A stretch of DNA of 64,000 nt from contig HG738140.1 of NCBI GenBank assembly GCA_000499405.2, positions 2,623,024-2,687,023 on the forward strand, given 5' to 3'. The DNA comes from Onchocerca volvulus. Its lineage: Eukaryota > Nematoda > Chromadorea > Rhabditida > Onchocercidae. Positions 43,531-55,000 of this stretch are shown here, piece after piece; position 1 is the stretch's first letter, and each line of letters begins with the position of its first letter. The position numbers were made by a program, and so were the translations under genes. The notes beneath the pieces are model-generated. The model worked only from the letters and a program-made list of their open reading frames with translations. It did not search any database and was not told the origin of the DNA.

Positions 43531-44670
43531 TATGATTAGTAAACCGGAAATCTGATGGAAATGAACAATAATTTGTGAGAATTGACAGAAAATTTATCAG
43601 AAATACAATCGTAGCAATTAATTCGCAATGTATATTGTGGGAAAAAAAGCAAATAAAAAATTTCTTATCAGCCCAAAATTAATTTTCAGTAAATAATATC
43701 AGTTTAACCTGTGTTTCACCTCTTTACCGTTGATTTTTAGTGATTTTCAGTAAAAATTCAATCAATTTAAGCCTAAAATTGATCGAATTTCAATAAATAG
43801 CCAAAGACAATCAATAGATCAAAGTACGAGAAGAAAGAAAAACAAATGCACTGTTATTGTAATGAAGTAATTAATGCAAAATTATAATTTGAAATTAAAA
43901 AAATAGTAATAATTAGCTTATAATTGAAAAAATTTACAAAATATGATCAGGATGATCTTTGATCCTTCAATAAAATCAAAATAATAACAAAAATAGAATA
44001 TTTTGAAAAAAAAAAAAGAAATGGAAAAGAGGAGTAAAATGCAAGAGAAAGTAAACAAAAAGTGATTGTTGGAAAAAAAAAAATGATTCAGAATATTTCT
44101 TTTATTCGATGATTTAAAATGATAAATCGATTGAGCTATAAATTGTAAATAATTTGAAAATACCTATTTTGATATCTATTATTTGATGACAATTTCTTTG
44201 GATTTTGAATTGTTCAAATTATTTAGATCAAATACAATCTACTTTTCCAGGTCAAATGTATGTAATCTACCTTTTCAGATCAAACATAATCTATTTCATC
44301 AGGTTAGAAAGTTTAACGATCATGAAATCATTTAGAAAACTATTTTTATGCATAATTATCTTAATTAAGCAATTTTACACTTTTTTTTAATCGCTTTTTC
44401 TAGTTTTTTTCTTCTTCACCTCTATTATTTTTCCTTTCATTTAATCAATTTTCATGCATTTTTCTAAATTGGCACTTTATTTTTCTACAAAATTAGCCAA
44501 GAAATTAAGACTTCATTAAGTTAAGATTCTCGATAAGGCTTGTGCCAGTAGTTTGATAGAATTGAACAAAAAATACGAAATACGTCAATAATTCACGTAA
44601 AATCGACATTAATACCAGTAGTTTTTATTAATCATTATAAACTATTATTTATGCGATATTTGTTGATACA

Positions 44671-44775
44671 AATTAAACTTATCGATTAAACTAAATTAAA
44701 CTTATCGATTAAATAAGTTAAACTTATCGATTAAACTAAATTAAACTTATCAATTAAATAAATTAAACTTATTAA
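44671..44775. repeat. Tandem repeat of AAATTAAACTTATCGATTAA
   Basis: About four and a half units of 22-25 bp alternate between two slightly different spacers. Confidence 0.8.
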
Positions 44776-45002
44776 CTTTCTCGGAATTTGATCTTATCGC
44801 TAATCTCACTTATTCATTTACTTTATTTTTCCGAGTTATTTTTTTTCCCATTCATTGGTGCTTAATTGAACACTCCAAGTTATTGGATTGAGCCTAGACA
44901 GCGCTATTTTGAAGGAAGAAAGCAAAAAAAAAAAAAGCCTAGCAAAAAAAAAAAAAAAGAGGAAAAGAGCGGAGAGAAGTTCATTGGCTTTTATAAATTC
45001 CG

Positions 45003-45053
<51 letters not shown>
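45003..45053. repeat. Poly(A) run of about 50 nt
   Basis: An uninterrupted A run. Together with the shorter runs at 44925 and 44946 it makes the lysine-only frames seen here meaningless. Confidence 0.95.
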
Positions 45054-45054
<1 letters not shown>

Positions 45055-45204
45055 GAAAAAAGAGCCTGAGCGAAGGCTATTTTATTCCTTGACTATAAGG
45101 TCAATTTTTAGACTTTCCTTCTCTCCCATTTATCATTTAACCAAAAAATAAAAAATAAAGAAAAAAAACAAAAAATCACATCGAATATTTTATTCTTTGT
45201 CACA

Positions 45205-45360
45205 AGTACATACTTATGATGTGAATTATTACTCGAGAGTACCTACGTGCATATGACATGGGTGAATGTATTTTCTCGAGAGTGTCTACGTGTTTATGAC
45301 ATAAATGAATGCATTTTTTCAAGACTGCCTACGTGCTTATGATGTGAATTAATGCATTTT
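45205..45360. repeat. About 44-bp tandem repeat, three-plus copies
   Basis: Units at about 45231, 45275 and 45320 share CTCGAGAGT(A/G), CTACGTG and TTATGA(C/T)(A/G)T, and each ends GAATG(T/C)ATTTT. A partial unit precedes them. Confidence 0.85.
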
Positions 45361-46141
45361 GCCCGATAAGGAATCAGAATCCTCAGAATTAGAATCGTTG
45401 CATTTGTGATTTAAGTAAAATTAAATGAGATTTTTGACAAATTTTCTCCGGAAAAAAAGCATGAATCATTTTGCAATTTGATGAATTTTTCACTTCCTTT
45501 TTTACAACGATAAAATTCAAATTTTTATTCGCAAATCAAAATTTGCATTCATTTCGCTATCCCTTGCGACTAATTGAAAAATTATCCAAGAAAGTTTCGC
45601 CAAAATATTTATCATCAAAATTAGAATTAATTAACAAGAATTAATAAATTTTGAAGCTTGGAAATATGAAAATTATTAAAAAAATAAAATAAAATTATTG
45701 AAAATGAAAAATATTAAAAAATAAATAGCAAAAAAAAATAAAAATTGCAGAATAAATTTAACAAAAATTAATTAAATATCATCAAAAATAAACAGTAAAA
45801 AAAGAAAAGAATACAAAATTGAATAATGAATTATTCATAAAATTATCAATAAGAATTTACAATTGATTGAAAATTGTGTGATAAAAATTAGAAAAAAAAA
45901 AAAAAAACGATAATTTTTTAATAAATCTCACCGTGCAATAAAAATTTAAAATTGATCAATGAATTTTTGTTTTTAAATTTTTTCAATTTATCACGTAAAA
46001 AATTGATAAAAATAATTTGGAATTGCTATAATAGTTTGGAAAAAAAAAAAAAGAGGAAGAAAAAAATTGATAAATAAAAGACCATAAAAACTAGCAAATA
46101 AATATAGATGTAGTAGAAAATGAGTTACATTCCAAGTGCAA

Positions 46142-46312
46142 ACATAAAGCCTGAAATCCACATCTAATATCGATCCTTTTTAAAGGCCCAATAGGACGAA
46201 GAAGCCAAGCTATCTTGGCCTCTTTCATCTTTTTAGCTCTAACGATTTTGCCTTTTGAAAACTTTGCATCAAACCCAAGCTAAGTCTTTTACTACTAAAA
46301 AATCCATCTTAA
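46142..46312 (-). other. Open minus frame of unknown meaning
   Basis: A minus-strand frame of about 57 codons includes KIVRAKKMKEAKIAWLLRPI and GPLKRIDIRCGFQA. Composition is more coding-like than the surroundings and contains a GCCAAG-CTAT-CTTGGC palindrome (about 46203-46218). No splice signals or start could be fixed, and the area is repeat-rich. It may be a decayed gene or element. Confidence 0.2.
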
Positions 46313-46439
46313 CGGAAAAAGGATGAGAAGATGAGACTAGGCCCATTTTTATTGAGCCTGAAAGAAGAGCTTTTTTTCTTTTTTTTTTTTTTTATGGTAA
46401 TATGTGGCTCAATTGACAAAGTCTCATCATTAAAAATAG

Positions 46440-46463
46440 CACACACACACACACACACACATA
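46440..46463. repeat. (AC)n microsatellite
   Basis: About eleven CA dinucleotides. Confidence 0.9.
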
Positions 46464-46719
46464 CACATCACACAATACCTCCTCAAATAATATACCAAAT
46501 TTTGAGTTTTTCTCATCTGCGCGCGCATTTGCATGCAAAAAATAATTGCAATTTTCAATTTTTAAGAGCCTTAATGTTTTTCAAAAAAATAAAAGTTCTT
46601 TAAAAAAAAAAAAAAAACTTTTTTTTTTCCTCTAAATGAGTCCGACTGGACTTCAGGCACAACGAAAAAGAACATTGCGATTTGGCTCCTTGCAAAAATC
46701 TAATGCCATAGAAGCAAAG

Positions 46720-46795
46720 GCCTTGGTCGATCCATTCCATCGAGCCTAGAATTCAAGGCCTATCCATTTCATCGAGCCAAGAACTCCACATCTTT
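46720..46795. repeat. Short tandem repeat (ATCCATT-CATCGAGCC)
   Basis: Two to three imperfect copies of GCCT-ATCCATT(C/T)CATCGAGCC(T/A)AGAA. Confidence 0.7.
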
Positions 46796-46929
46796 TTCTC
46801 GCCATTTCTCTGCATCAGATGGTTTAGAGGCGACAATGAATAGCTGTCCTTTAATATGCCTAAACAAAAAACCTTCATTTATTTGCAACTAATGAAAAAC
46901 AATTCGAAAATCAATGAGGGACAATATAT

Positions 46930-47595
46930 TTAGTGGTTGATGGCTTTTTAGATAAAGTTTCAATGATCAGTGGTTCCTTTACTGGGCACAGGCTTAGTGA
47001 CCAGTGGTTTCTTAGTCGACAAAGGTTCAGTGACCAGTGGTTTTTTTTAGTGAACAAAAGTCTTAATGATCAGTGATTTTTTACTGGACATAAGCTCAGT
47101 GATCAGGGATTTTTTAGCGGCAAGGATTTAGTGACCAGTGGTTTTTTTGGTGAACAAAGGTTTAATGACCAATAGTTTTTTTTACCAGACACAGACTTAG
47201 CGACCGGTGGTTTTTAAGTGGACAAGGATTTAATGATGGGTGGTTTCTCACTGGACACAACTTTAGTGACCAGTGGTTTTTTAGTGGACACAGGTTTAGT
47301 GACCAGTGGTTCTCTAGTGAACACAGACTTGGTAATTAGTGAATTTTCAGTGGAGAAAAATTTAGTGATCAGTAGATTTTTTAGTGGATAAAGGTTTAGT
47401 GAACAATGAATTTTTAGCGAACACAGGTTTTTCTTTTTTTTTTTCTAGTGACCATTGGTTTTTAGTAGACAGAGGCTTAGTGACCAGTGATTTTTTTGTG
47501 GACACAAGTTTGGTGACCAGTGATTTTTTAGTAAAAACAGGTTTAGTGATTAATGGTATTTTATTGGAAACAAGTTTAATTATCAGTAGTTCACC
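46930..47595. repeat. 33-bp-type minisatellite, about 20 copies
   Basis: The unit is close to GGTTTAGTGACCAGTGGTTT followed by TTTAGTGGACACA (33 nt), with drifting copies and length changes mainly in the T run. Because 33 is a multiple of three, one frame reads an 11-aa repeat like GLVTSDFLVDT. The last 270 bp (47384-47656) stay open; upstream copies are frameshifted. Confidence 0.9.
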
Positions 47596-47599
47596 AAAG

Positions 47600-48690
47600 A
47601 TAAAAGATAAGGAATTATTTAGATACCCGATTTATCGTCGATTATTTGCAATATAACATCAAACAAGAGAAATCAAAATTTGAATTTATTTTAATTTCAC
47701 TTTTTCAAATCAAATACGTGTGTCGTGTAACATTCAAATTTATAAAATTCAATTTCTTTTTTTTTTTTTTATTCAGAATTTAATCATTTGTTTTGGTCTT
47801 CATTATATGACATTTCAGTAACATTTTCTTCATTTTCATTAAATAAAAATTAGATATCAAATGATTGTTTACTGCTGTGTCAACAATTACAACAAATAAA
47901 TAATCAAAGATCAAAAATTAAATCAGATTTATTCGAGTATATCCCTAATAATCTATTCTATTGCATTATAACAAATTAAAATGGGCAAAAATTTAAAATT
48001 AGAAAAAATTGAAAAGCAAGAAAAAAGAAATTAAACAAAAAAAAATTGTAAATAAATGAATAATAGAAATTATTTATTATCAAGAAAACTATTTGGATAT
48101 GTTTAATGTGAAACTTGAAATGTTTGAAATAACGAAAATTTCAAGAACTATAAACTTTGATGTTAAATAGGATATTGCATAGTAACGTGTAAAACTTCAT
48201 CTAGTTGTTAATTTGCATAATTTTTCCAAAAACAAAAATTTCTAATCCAACAATCATTAGCATAATTGATTTAATTTAAGTCTTTCTCTTGTAAAGTATT
48301 TTTTTGCGTTTTGTAGTGAATTTTTCAATTTTTGGTCAATAGAAAGAATATTTTTATTTTCAATTAGATGTATAAATCTACCACCATTAACTTTTGATTT
48401 CTGTAAGAGATTAAATTTTCATATCTTTATCAAAATTCATTTTTTGATTAATTAGTTAATCAATGAACGAATCGAATATTTCTGTCAGAAAAATTTTAAT
48501 ATTCATTGAAAATTTCGTGTAAAAAATTGTGCATTATTTTGTCACAACTGAGCATCAATTAATTTTCTTAATTTTCTTTTTTTTTTTTTTTTGTTGAATA
48601 CAATTGACGATGTATGATGTTGAATAACCATCAAGCAAATTTCTGATATTCCCTTGAGATATTAATTTTTCATTCTCCGACCGCGTAATT
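47600..48690. other. Intergenic, nothing recognised
   Basis: AT-rich sequence with poly(T) runs. No exon-like segment was found. Confidence 0.4.
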
Positions 48691-48760
48691 ATGGATATAA
48701 TCAAAGATCTGATCGAGAATTATGTGCAGGGCAAAGGGCAAGAACGAGATTTGAAGGTTT
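48691..48760 (+). other. Short ORF upstream of asf1, possible 5' exon
   Basis: ATG at 48691 opens MDIIKDLIENYVQGKGQERD and two more residues before a GTTTAG donor-like site. Codon choice is protein-like. It cannot join asf1 exon 1 in frame: the asf1 ATG would be out of frame and a stop follows soon. It could be a non-coding leader exon with an upstream ORF, or an exon of something else. Confidence 0.25.
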
Positions 48761-49240
48761 AGTCGTCTTTCTTCTTTTTTGTTGATTATTGATTAGGGAT
48801 GTCTTGATTTTTTTTTACTAATAATTTATCTAGCCAAAAAAACAATTCTTTCAACTTTAATTTATTATCTGATCTACTCGATTACGGATTACGAGTAATT
48901 AAATCTCATTTTACATTCCAGTGTAGGTTTTCTGACGTAAAGTTTTCCTCGAGAAATATGAAATAAACTCTCAGATTCCTTTTCTTTTTTTTTTGATCGC
49001 ACATCGGTGACGATTTTTTCGAAAGAAAGATGTTATTAGGAAGAAATTTGGAATTTATTTGTAGAAAGATTGTCTAAAATGTGAAATATTATTTTATATA
49101 TGAAAGCGGTATTGAAAAAGAATGCTCTTACTAAGCAAAGAAAATCTCTTATATAGAACAAAGAAATATTCCTACGATTCCTCTGCCCTATCAATTTGTA
49201 TTTCCTAAAACGACCGATTTTGCTAATCGATTTGATAGTA

Positions 49241-49248
49241 TTTTCCAG
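49241..49248 (+). other. asf1: Putative trans-splice acceptor of asf1
   Basis: TTTTCCAG ends two bases before the asf1 ATG. This suits spliced-leader trans-splicing with almost no 5' UTR of its own. Confidence 0.5.
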
Positions 49249-49250
49249 GA

Positions 49251-50823
49251 ATGGCTTCTTTTGTGAATGTATGCAGTGTAAATGTACTGGAAAATCCTGG
49301 AAAATTCGGCGATCCTTTCAAGTTAGAAATCACTTTTGAATGTTACGAACCTCTCATAGAAGGTTAGTTCATTCTTAATTTGTACTTTTTTCTTTGCAGA
49401 TCATTGTTTATATTATTCAATAAATGAAGTAAGCCATACATTTCATACAAATTAATTTGCAAATAGTTAAAATTGAAGTACTGTTGTATTTAGTCAAGAC
49501 TCTATAAATATGTATCGTAGAAACGATGATAGATTAGAGAAATTATGTTTGTTTTCTTAACTATAAAACTTATTTTTAGACTTGGACTGGGAATTAGTTT
49601 ATGTTGGTTCAGGAGAATCGAATGCATATGATCAGATTCTTGATTCCATTTTAGTCGGTCCAGTTGGCGAAGGACGTCACAAGTTTATTTTCGAGGTTTT
49701 TTTTTTTATTTTTGGAATATGTGAAAATGTAAAGTCAAATAAGAAATAATTTTTATTTACTTAGGGAGCATTAAGCTTACTTTGTTTAGAATACTGCAAA
49801 TTGCCTGCTGCTTGAATTACAAAAAATTTGAGTTTGCATGGAAGCACATGGGAATACTTTGAGATCTTCGTTAGAAATTAACAGAAATTATTATTAAAGC
49901 TTATTCATTAAAACATTTTCGAACTCAAATTTACATGAAATTAATGTTGTATCTTTCTTTTTTTAATAATTAATTATTTTTCATGCCATTTATAGGCTGA
50001 TGGTCCAGATCCGTCTAAAATACCAGAAAGTGAAATTGTTGGTGTAACAGTGTTATTGTTGAAATGTAGGTACATGGAACAAGAATTCATCAATATTGGA
50101 TGGTTTGTTGCTACAGAATATACAGATCCAGAATTGCAAGAAGAACCTCCTGCATCTCCAATTCTAGAGAAAGTATTTAATTAAATTTTTGTTCCCAACT
50201 TGAATAATGTGCATGTGTTTTACAAAAAGTTCTGGATTGGTTGTTAAAATAATGATTTATTACAGCTGCAAAGAAGAGTTTGTACTGATGATGTCCGTGT
50301 AACTACGTTTGCTATCAAATGGCATAGAAATGAAGGAAATGTGATTGATTCTGGTGATTCTGGAGATATAGATAATTCTGAAGATATAGAAATTAACGAA
50401 ACGATAAAAAAAGATGGAGATGATTTTGCTGTGAAAGACGATGTTGATGCTGATAAAAATGACGATTGGGAACAAAGTTTAGAAGCTAATAGGGATGTGG
50501 AAGGTAGGCAATAAAATATTGTCATATTTTTTAACTGTATTCTCAAATTAATTTGTTCCATAAAATTTCACTACTATTACATTGAGTTGACCAACTTGGA
50601 TTAGAACTTTTCAAAAATTTAGATTATCGTTTCATTTTTGAGCCTATTCTTTTAAAATGAGTTCTAGTATTTATGTTTCAAATGGGAGATTATTTATTGA
50701 TTGTTTTCAGTGAAAATTGAAGATGATTTAGAAATAGAAGCATCTCTTGAGGGTAAATCTACCATTACGGGTCTACCGCTTCTTGATGTCACCAATGAAT
50801 CAATTCCTGATTTGGTTGATTGA
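49251..50823 (+). CDS. asf1: Histone chaperone ASF1 (251 aa, five exons)
   Basis: ASF1 binds the H3-H4 dimer and hands it to CAF-1 or HIRA for nucleosome assembly in the nucleus. Exons 49251-49362, 49580-49695, 49996-50172, 50266-50503 and 50711-50823 join in phase (756 nt). The conserved core fills residues 1-155: [76 protein letters not shown] and [19 protein letters not shown]. An acidic, probably disordered tail (about 156-251) follows, as is common in the family. Glu37-Asp38 match the HIRA/CAF-1-binding acidic pair. The residue aligned with human Arg108 is Asn109, which is unusual. C. elegans unc-85 is one of two paralogues there; which is orthologous cannot be told from this window. Confidence 0.97.
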
Positions 50824-51704
50824 AAATAATAACGATTTTCGATGATCTCTGTTGTTCCTGGATGTTAGTTCATTTTTTTGTTTTCGTTCATCTTGCTAGG
50901 TCGGTTCATTTGTTTTTTGATTTTCTCTGTATTATATTTAGCTTTCTTTTTTTTAAAATCTTTTGAACTCTTGCTTATATCGATTATTTTGGCTTGCGTT
51001 ATAGGAACAATTATGGCTGAATGGAAGATGATTTTCTTGAGCTTGGGTTAGAAATGACTTTCTTAAATCTGACATTACAATTATTTTTCATTGACTTTTT
51101 GATTTTTTTGCAGTTTCATGTCAACTTTTTTTTCTGTCCGTTAGAATCTGAATTAATTAGTTTATTTGAGTATTAAGCAGTTTTGTTAAGATTTAAATCT
51201 TATTTTTACCATCTACTTTTTTTTATCTTCCTACCTCCTCAACGTCTCTTCTGTTTGCAAACGATTAGTTCATCAATTGAAGCTAATAATTTTTTCTAGT
51301 TTTGAATTTTGCTTTTCATTAGATGACTTCCATGCATAAATCATGCTCGTCTTTCTGAGCGCACAAAAAATTTTTATTTTTTGGAGCTTTAGCATAAAGA
51401 AATTTTCAAAAAAAATTAAAATGGTTATTCTTCATTGAGATGTACTCGAATTGTTAACGAAATTTAAATTATTGTTCAATAATGGCACTTACATTTATTT
51501 TTTTGAACCTTTATTATATTAACCTTGTTCAAAGTCATTAATTTCGAAAATTTAGGAGTTATAAACTTAATTTTTATCTATCCATTTATTTTCGTTCGTA
51601 TTTCCCGGTTTTGTAACTTATCGCGAATGTTACATAATCTGATAACTACTCGAAAAACATGGTGTGTAAGCAGATATTCTATGGTCTTTTGTACCTCTTC
51701 TTCC

Positions 51705-51710
51705 AATAAA
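51705..51710 (+). terminator. asf1: Candidate polyadenylation signal of asf1
   Basis: AATAAA about 880 nt after the stop; another lies at 51739-51744. The 3' UTR would be long for a nematode. No nearer AATAAA was seen, though variants could be used. Confidence 0.35.
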
Positions 51711-51792
51711 TTTTGTGATTTGTTTTTTTGTTAAAATGAATAAAAATTTTTTAAAAAATTAATTTTCGACATAAATACTTTTCAGACCACAT

Positions 51793-51798
51793 TTTATT
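51793..51798 (-). terminator. Candidate polyadenylation signal of the MAM gene
   Basis: AATAAA on the minus strand, about 270 nt beyond the stop at 52065-52067. It lies within 100 bp of the asf1 signal, so the two 3' ends converge closely. Confidence 0.4.
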
Positions 51799-52064
51799 AT
51801 ACATGGCCTTTTTTGATAAAAAGTGATCCTTTGTTGTAGTCATGTTATGAAGACGTTTCAGTATCAAAGTAATATCACATGTCAGGCATGAAATAGATCG
51901 ACTGAATTTAAGTGATAATTCGAAAATTTTGGAAATATTCGTTCCGATTGATTTGAGATCGTTTTTTGGATGAAGTTTCTGTGTCATCTAGTAGTAGGTC
52001 AAAATATGATCATGTACTTTTCCAGATCAAATTGCCTAGAAAAGCTTTGATCGGAAAAAGTCCT

Positions 52065-55000
52065 TCATGAAAAGACGAGAATGTCCCTTTGACATGGTTC
52101 CACCTCGAGAACATCAAAAATCTTATGTATTCGAATATTGTCCATTGCACATGTCCCATTTATTTTTCCATTATTTTCACATACAAATAGGATCTGAAAT
52201 AGAATACTTCTTTTGCTGATCATGCTAATCATATTTCTCATTCTTATGCTTTTATCTGGTTTTATTATTTTCATGGTTAATATTATTCGAGTTACCAGTA
52301 ATCTAGTTTTCACAGTGAAGGATTTTTATCATCTAACTGGTCAAAAAGCCATAATTAATGGCATAAAAGAAAATTTCTTGATAATCAGGAATCTAAATTA
52401 TGAGTATCTTCTCAGTCTGATATAAACATGTTATAGAAATCAAAATTTTATAAGATTTAATCAATGATTTGCCTATGTATCCTTTTAATTATTCGAAAAT
52501 GTGATTTACCTTTTCAGTACCTTGTGGACAGATAAATCTTTCTGTCCTCCAAACAAGCAGAGTTGAATACGCTTCTGTTGCAAATGGACAAAATAGTTCG
52601 GATCGACGGTTACCTCCCATCATTATTCTTATATTGATTAAAGATCCTAAAAAAAAACTTAGTTTCAATGTTCACATTTCAAAAACAAAGAACATTTCAT
52701 TTATTTAAGAAGTACTTTCAACGTTTAGATTATCTGAGCATTGATTGTTTACTTCGAAAATGTCTAATTATTGTTATCTTTATAGCACTTGATATGAACA
52801 ATTTCAATAGTTTCAAATTATAATTTCATATTAAATGTAAAATAAATGAACTGCCTGATTCCAGTTTTGTATTATAGCAACATCCATACAATCGTTCTCC
52901 TTCTGTGTATTCCAATACATCAAAAACAATTTTGTGTTCTTCTGCGAATGATGTATCTGTTTCTAGCACTGCTACTGTATTCGGTTTCGTAAATGCTTGC
53001 ATAAAATTTCGATCACGAACTAAAAAAATACTAAAAGTTTGGCGAGAAGAATTAGGAATTTTTAGAATATTTCAAGTGAAAAAATGAGAAAATGAAAAAA
53101 AAAAAAAGGAGCTAAATATATTTTTTCAAATAGTAACTAAATTAGAATTTCAAAACTAATTACAATAAGAAAAAGTAAACGAACACTAAGCTAAAAGTTT
53201 GAGTATTAAACAAATGGAATGAAAAAAAAAAAAAAAAGGATAAAGTAAGTGTTAGATAATTAATTTCTGAAAATAGAAAGTATTTTAGATTTATAAAATG
53301 TGATTTCAAATTTTATCTGTTAATTTTATTTGATTTGAAAATAATGTCAGGAATTTGTCATCATTTTGAAATATTGTAAGAACTAACGTTTTACTCGTTG
53401 AAAAGTTGAACCACGAGATAATGGTGAATTTTGATAAGAACACATTGAATAATCAAACAAACAACCACCAATAGTATTACATTGCAAAAGATTGAAATTA
53501 AACATTGTTATTGCTTTTGTTGTTGTTGTTGTTGTTTCAAATATATCATTATTTCGAGATACCTGTCTAGAAAAACTTTTTTTTATTACCTTTAAAATTT
53601 CAATAACAATTTTTCAAAGTTAGCTGAAAATTCTTTAACATTTACATTTATTTAACTGATACTGTACTTAGAAATTAAGATATATTAAATTGATTTACTA
53701 TTAGATTTCAAAAATTTTAATAACTCATTAAAATTTCTGAGATTAAATTAGTAGATAGCATACTTAAATTTTTGAAAAATTTCAATACCAATATTTCATT
53801 ACTTTACCTTCTCTTGTTTATCTTTCATCCTGGCTTTTCTCCTCTTAGATTTAAAAAATTTACTTTTCTTAAATTAATTTACTCCTCTCAATTAATTTAC
53901 TACCTAATTTAATCCTCCTCTTAAAAGATTAATTGTCTCAAGTATGAAAAACTTACTTTTCACTACTTACACTATCTTTTTCAAATTGTTTATTTTTAAC
54001 GATCAAACCATCTGTATCATCTTCCAAAAATTGTGCAAAATCATTTCCAAAAATATCTCGAAGTGCTGAAATTTCGATATTTTTTTTTCAAATTCTTAAA
54101 TCTTATAAAAATGTTTAAAATCTTCAAAAATTTTTAAAAAATTATGAAAATTAACAAAAATAATGAGACTAACTAAATGAAGAATTTAAATTAGGTTGCG
54201 TTGTTGAAGAACTTTGGATAATTGCTGGTTTCATTATTTTGTCTTGAGAAGTTATTGGTCGTATTTTAAGTATTTCTTTTTCTGGAGCTCGTTTAATTGA
54301 AATTAATCTCATTGGTCGTTGTTCTGATTGATAAAAAGGCGATGGACATTCTTCTGTGATAACTCTGATACTATTAATTGTAGCTATTGCTGTAGATTCT
54401 CCATGATTGTGTAATTTGATATAAAACTAAAATGAAAATGTTTTTTGTTTTTTGAAATTAAAACTAATTAATCAAATCATTTCGAACAAAATACTGGAAT
54501 TTTGGATGTATAAATTTGTTAAGTTCATAAATAAAACTTGAATAAAATTTGCAACGAATGAATAAATTTATTTTAAAGCTTTCATCTCTATTTAAGATCA
54601 ATGATTAATATCATATTTTTTTTCTTTTTTTTTCTTTTAAATTGAAATATTTATAAAATAAAAAAAAAAAATGATAATAATACTTTAATTGGTCGATACG
54701 GTCTGACAGCAAATCGTTTTCGAACATAATTATTCGATTTCGAATTTCGTAGAAATGTACAATATCGATATATGCTGTTTTTACCGCTAACAAATTTCCA
54801 ACATAATTCAATTCTTGTTTTTGGCAATTGATAAGCTCTAAAAAACTTATTATATCTTCTCCAAATCTTTACTTTTTTTATTCAGAAATTGATAATTTTA
54901 AGCTTTAAAATTAAAAATCAATCAATAATTCCTACAGATAACGATGTTGGGAAATTATCTTTTTTTTAAAGCTGTAGTTCATACAAATATTTCAAAAAAT

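Noticed and set aside
44866..45151. Overlapping lysine-rich ORFs
   Set aside because: They are translations of poly(A) runs with no splice or start context.
50244..50561. Minus-strand ORFs of 105 and 71 codons
   Set aside because: They are shadows of asf1 exon 4, whose acidic codons read as Ser/Ile/Phe on the other strand.
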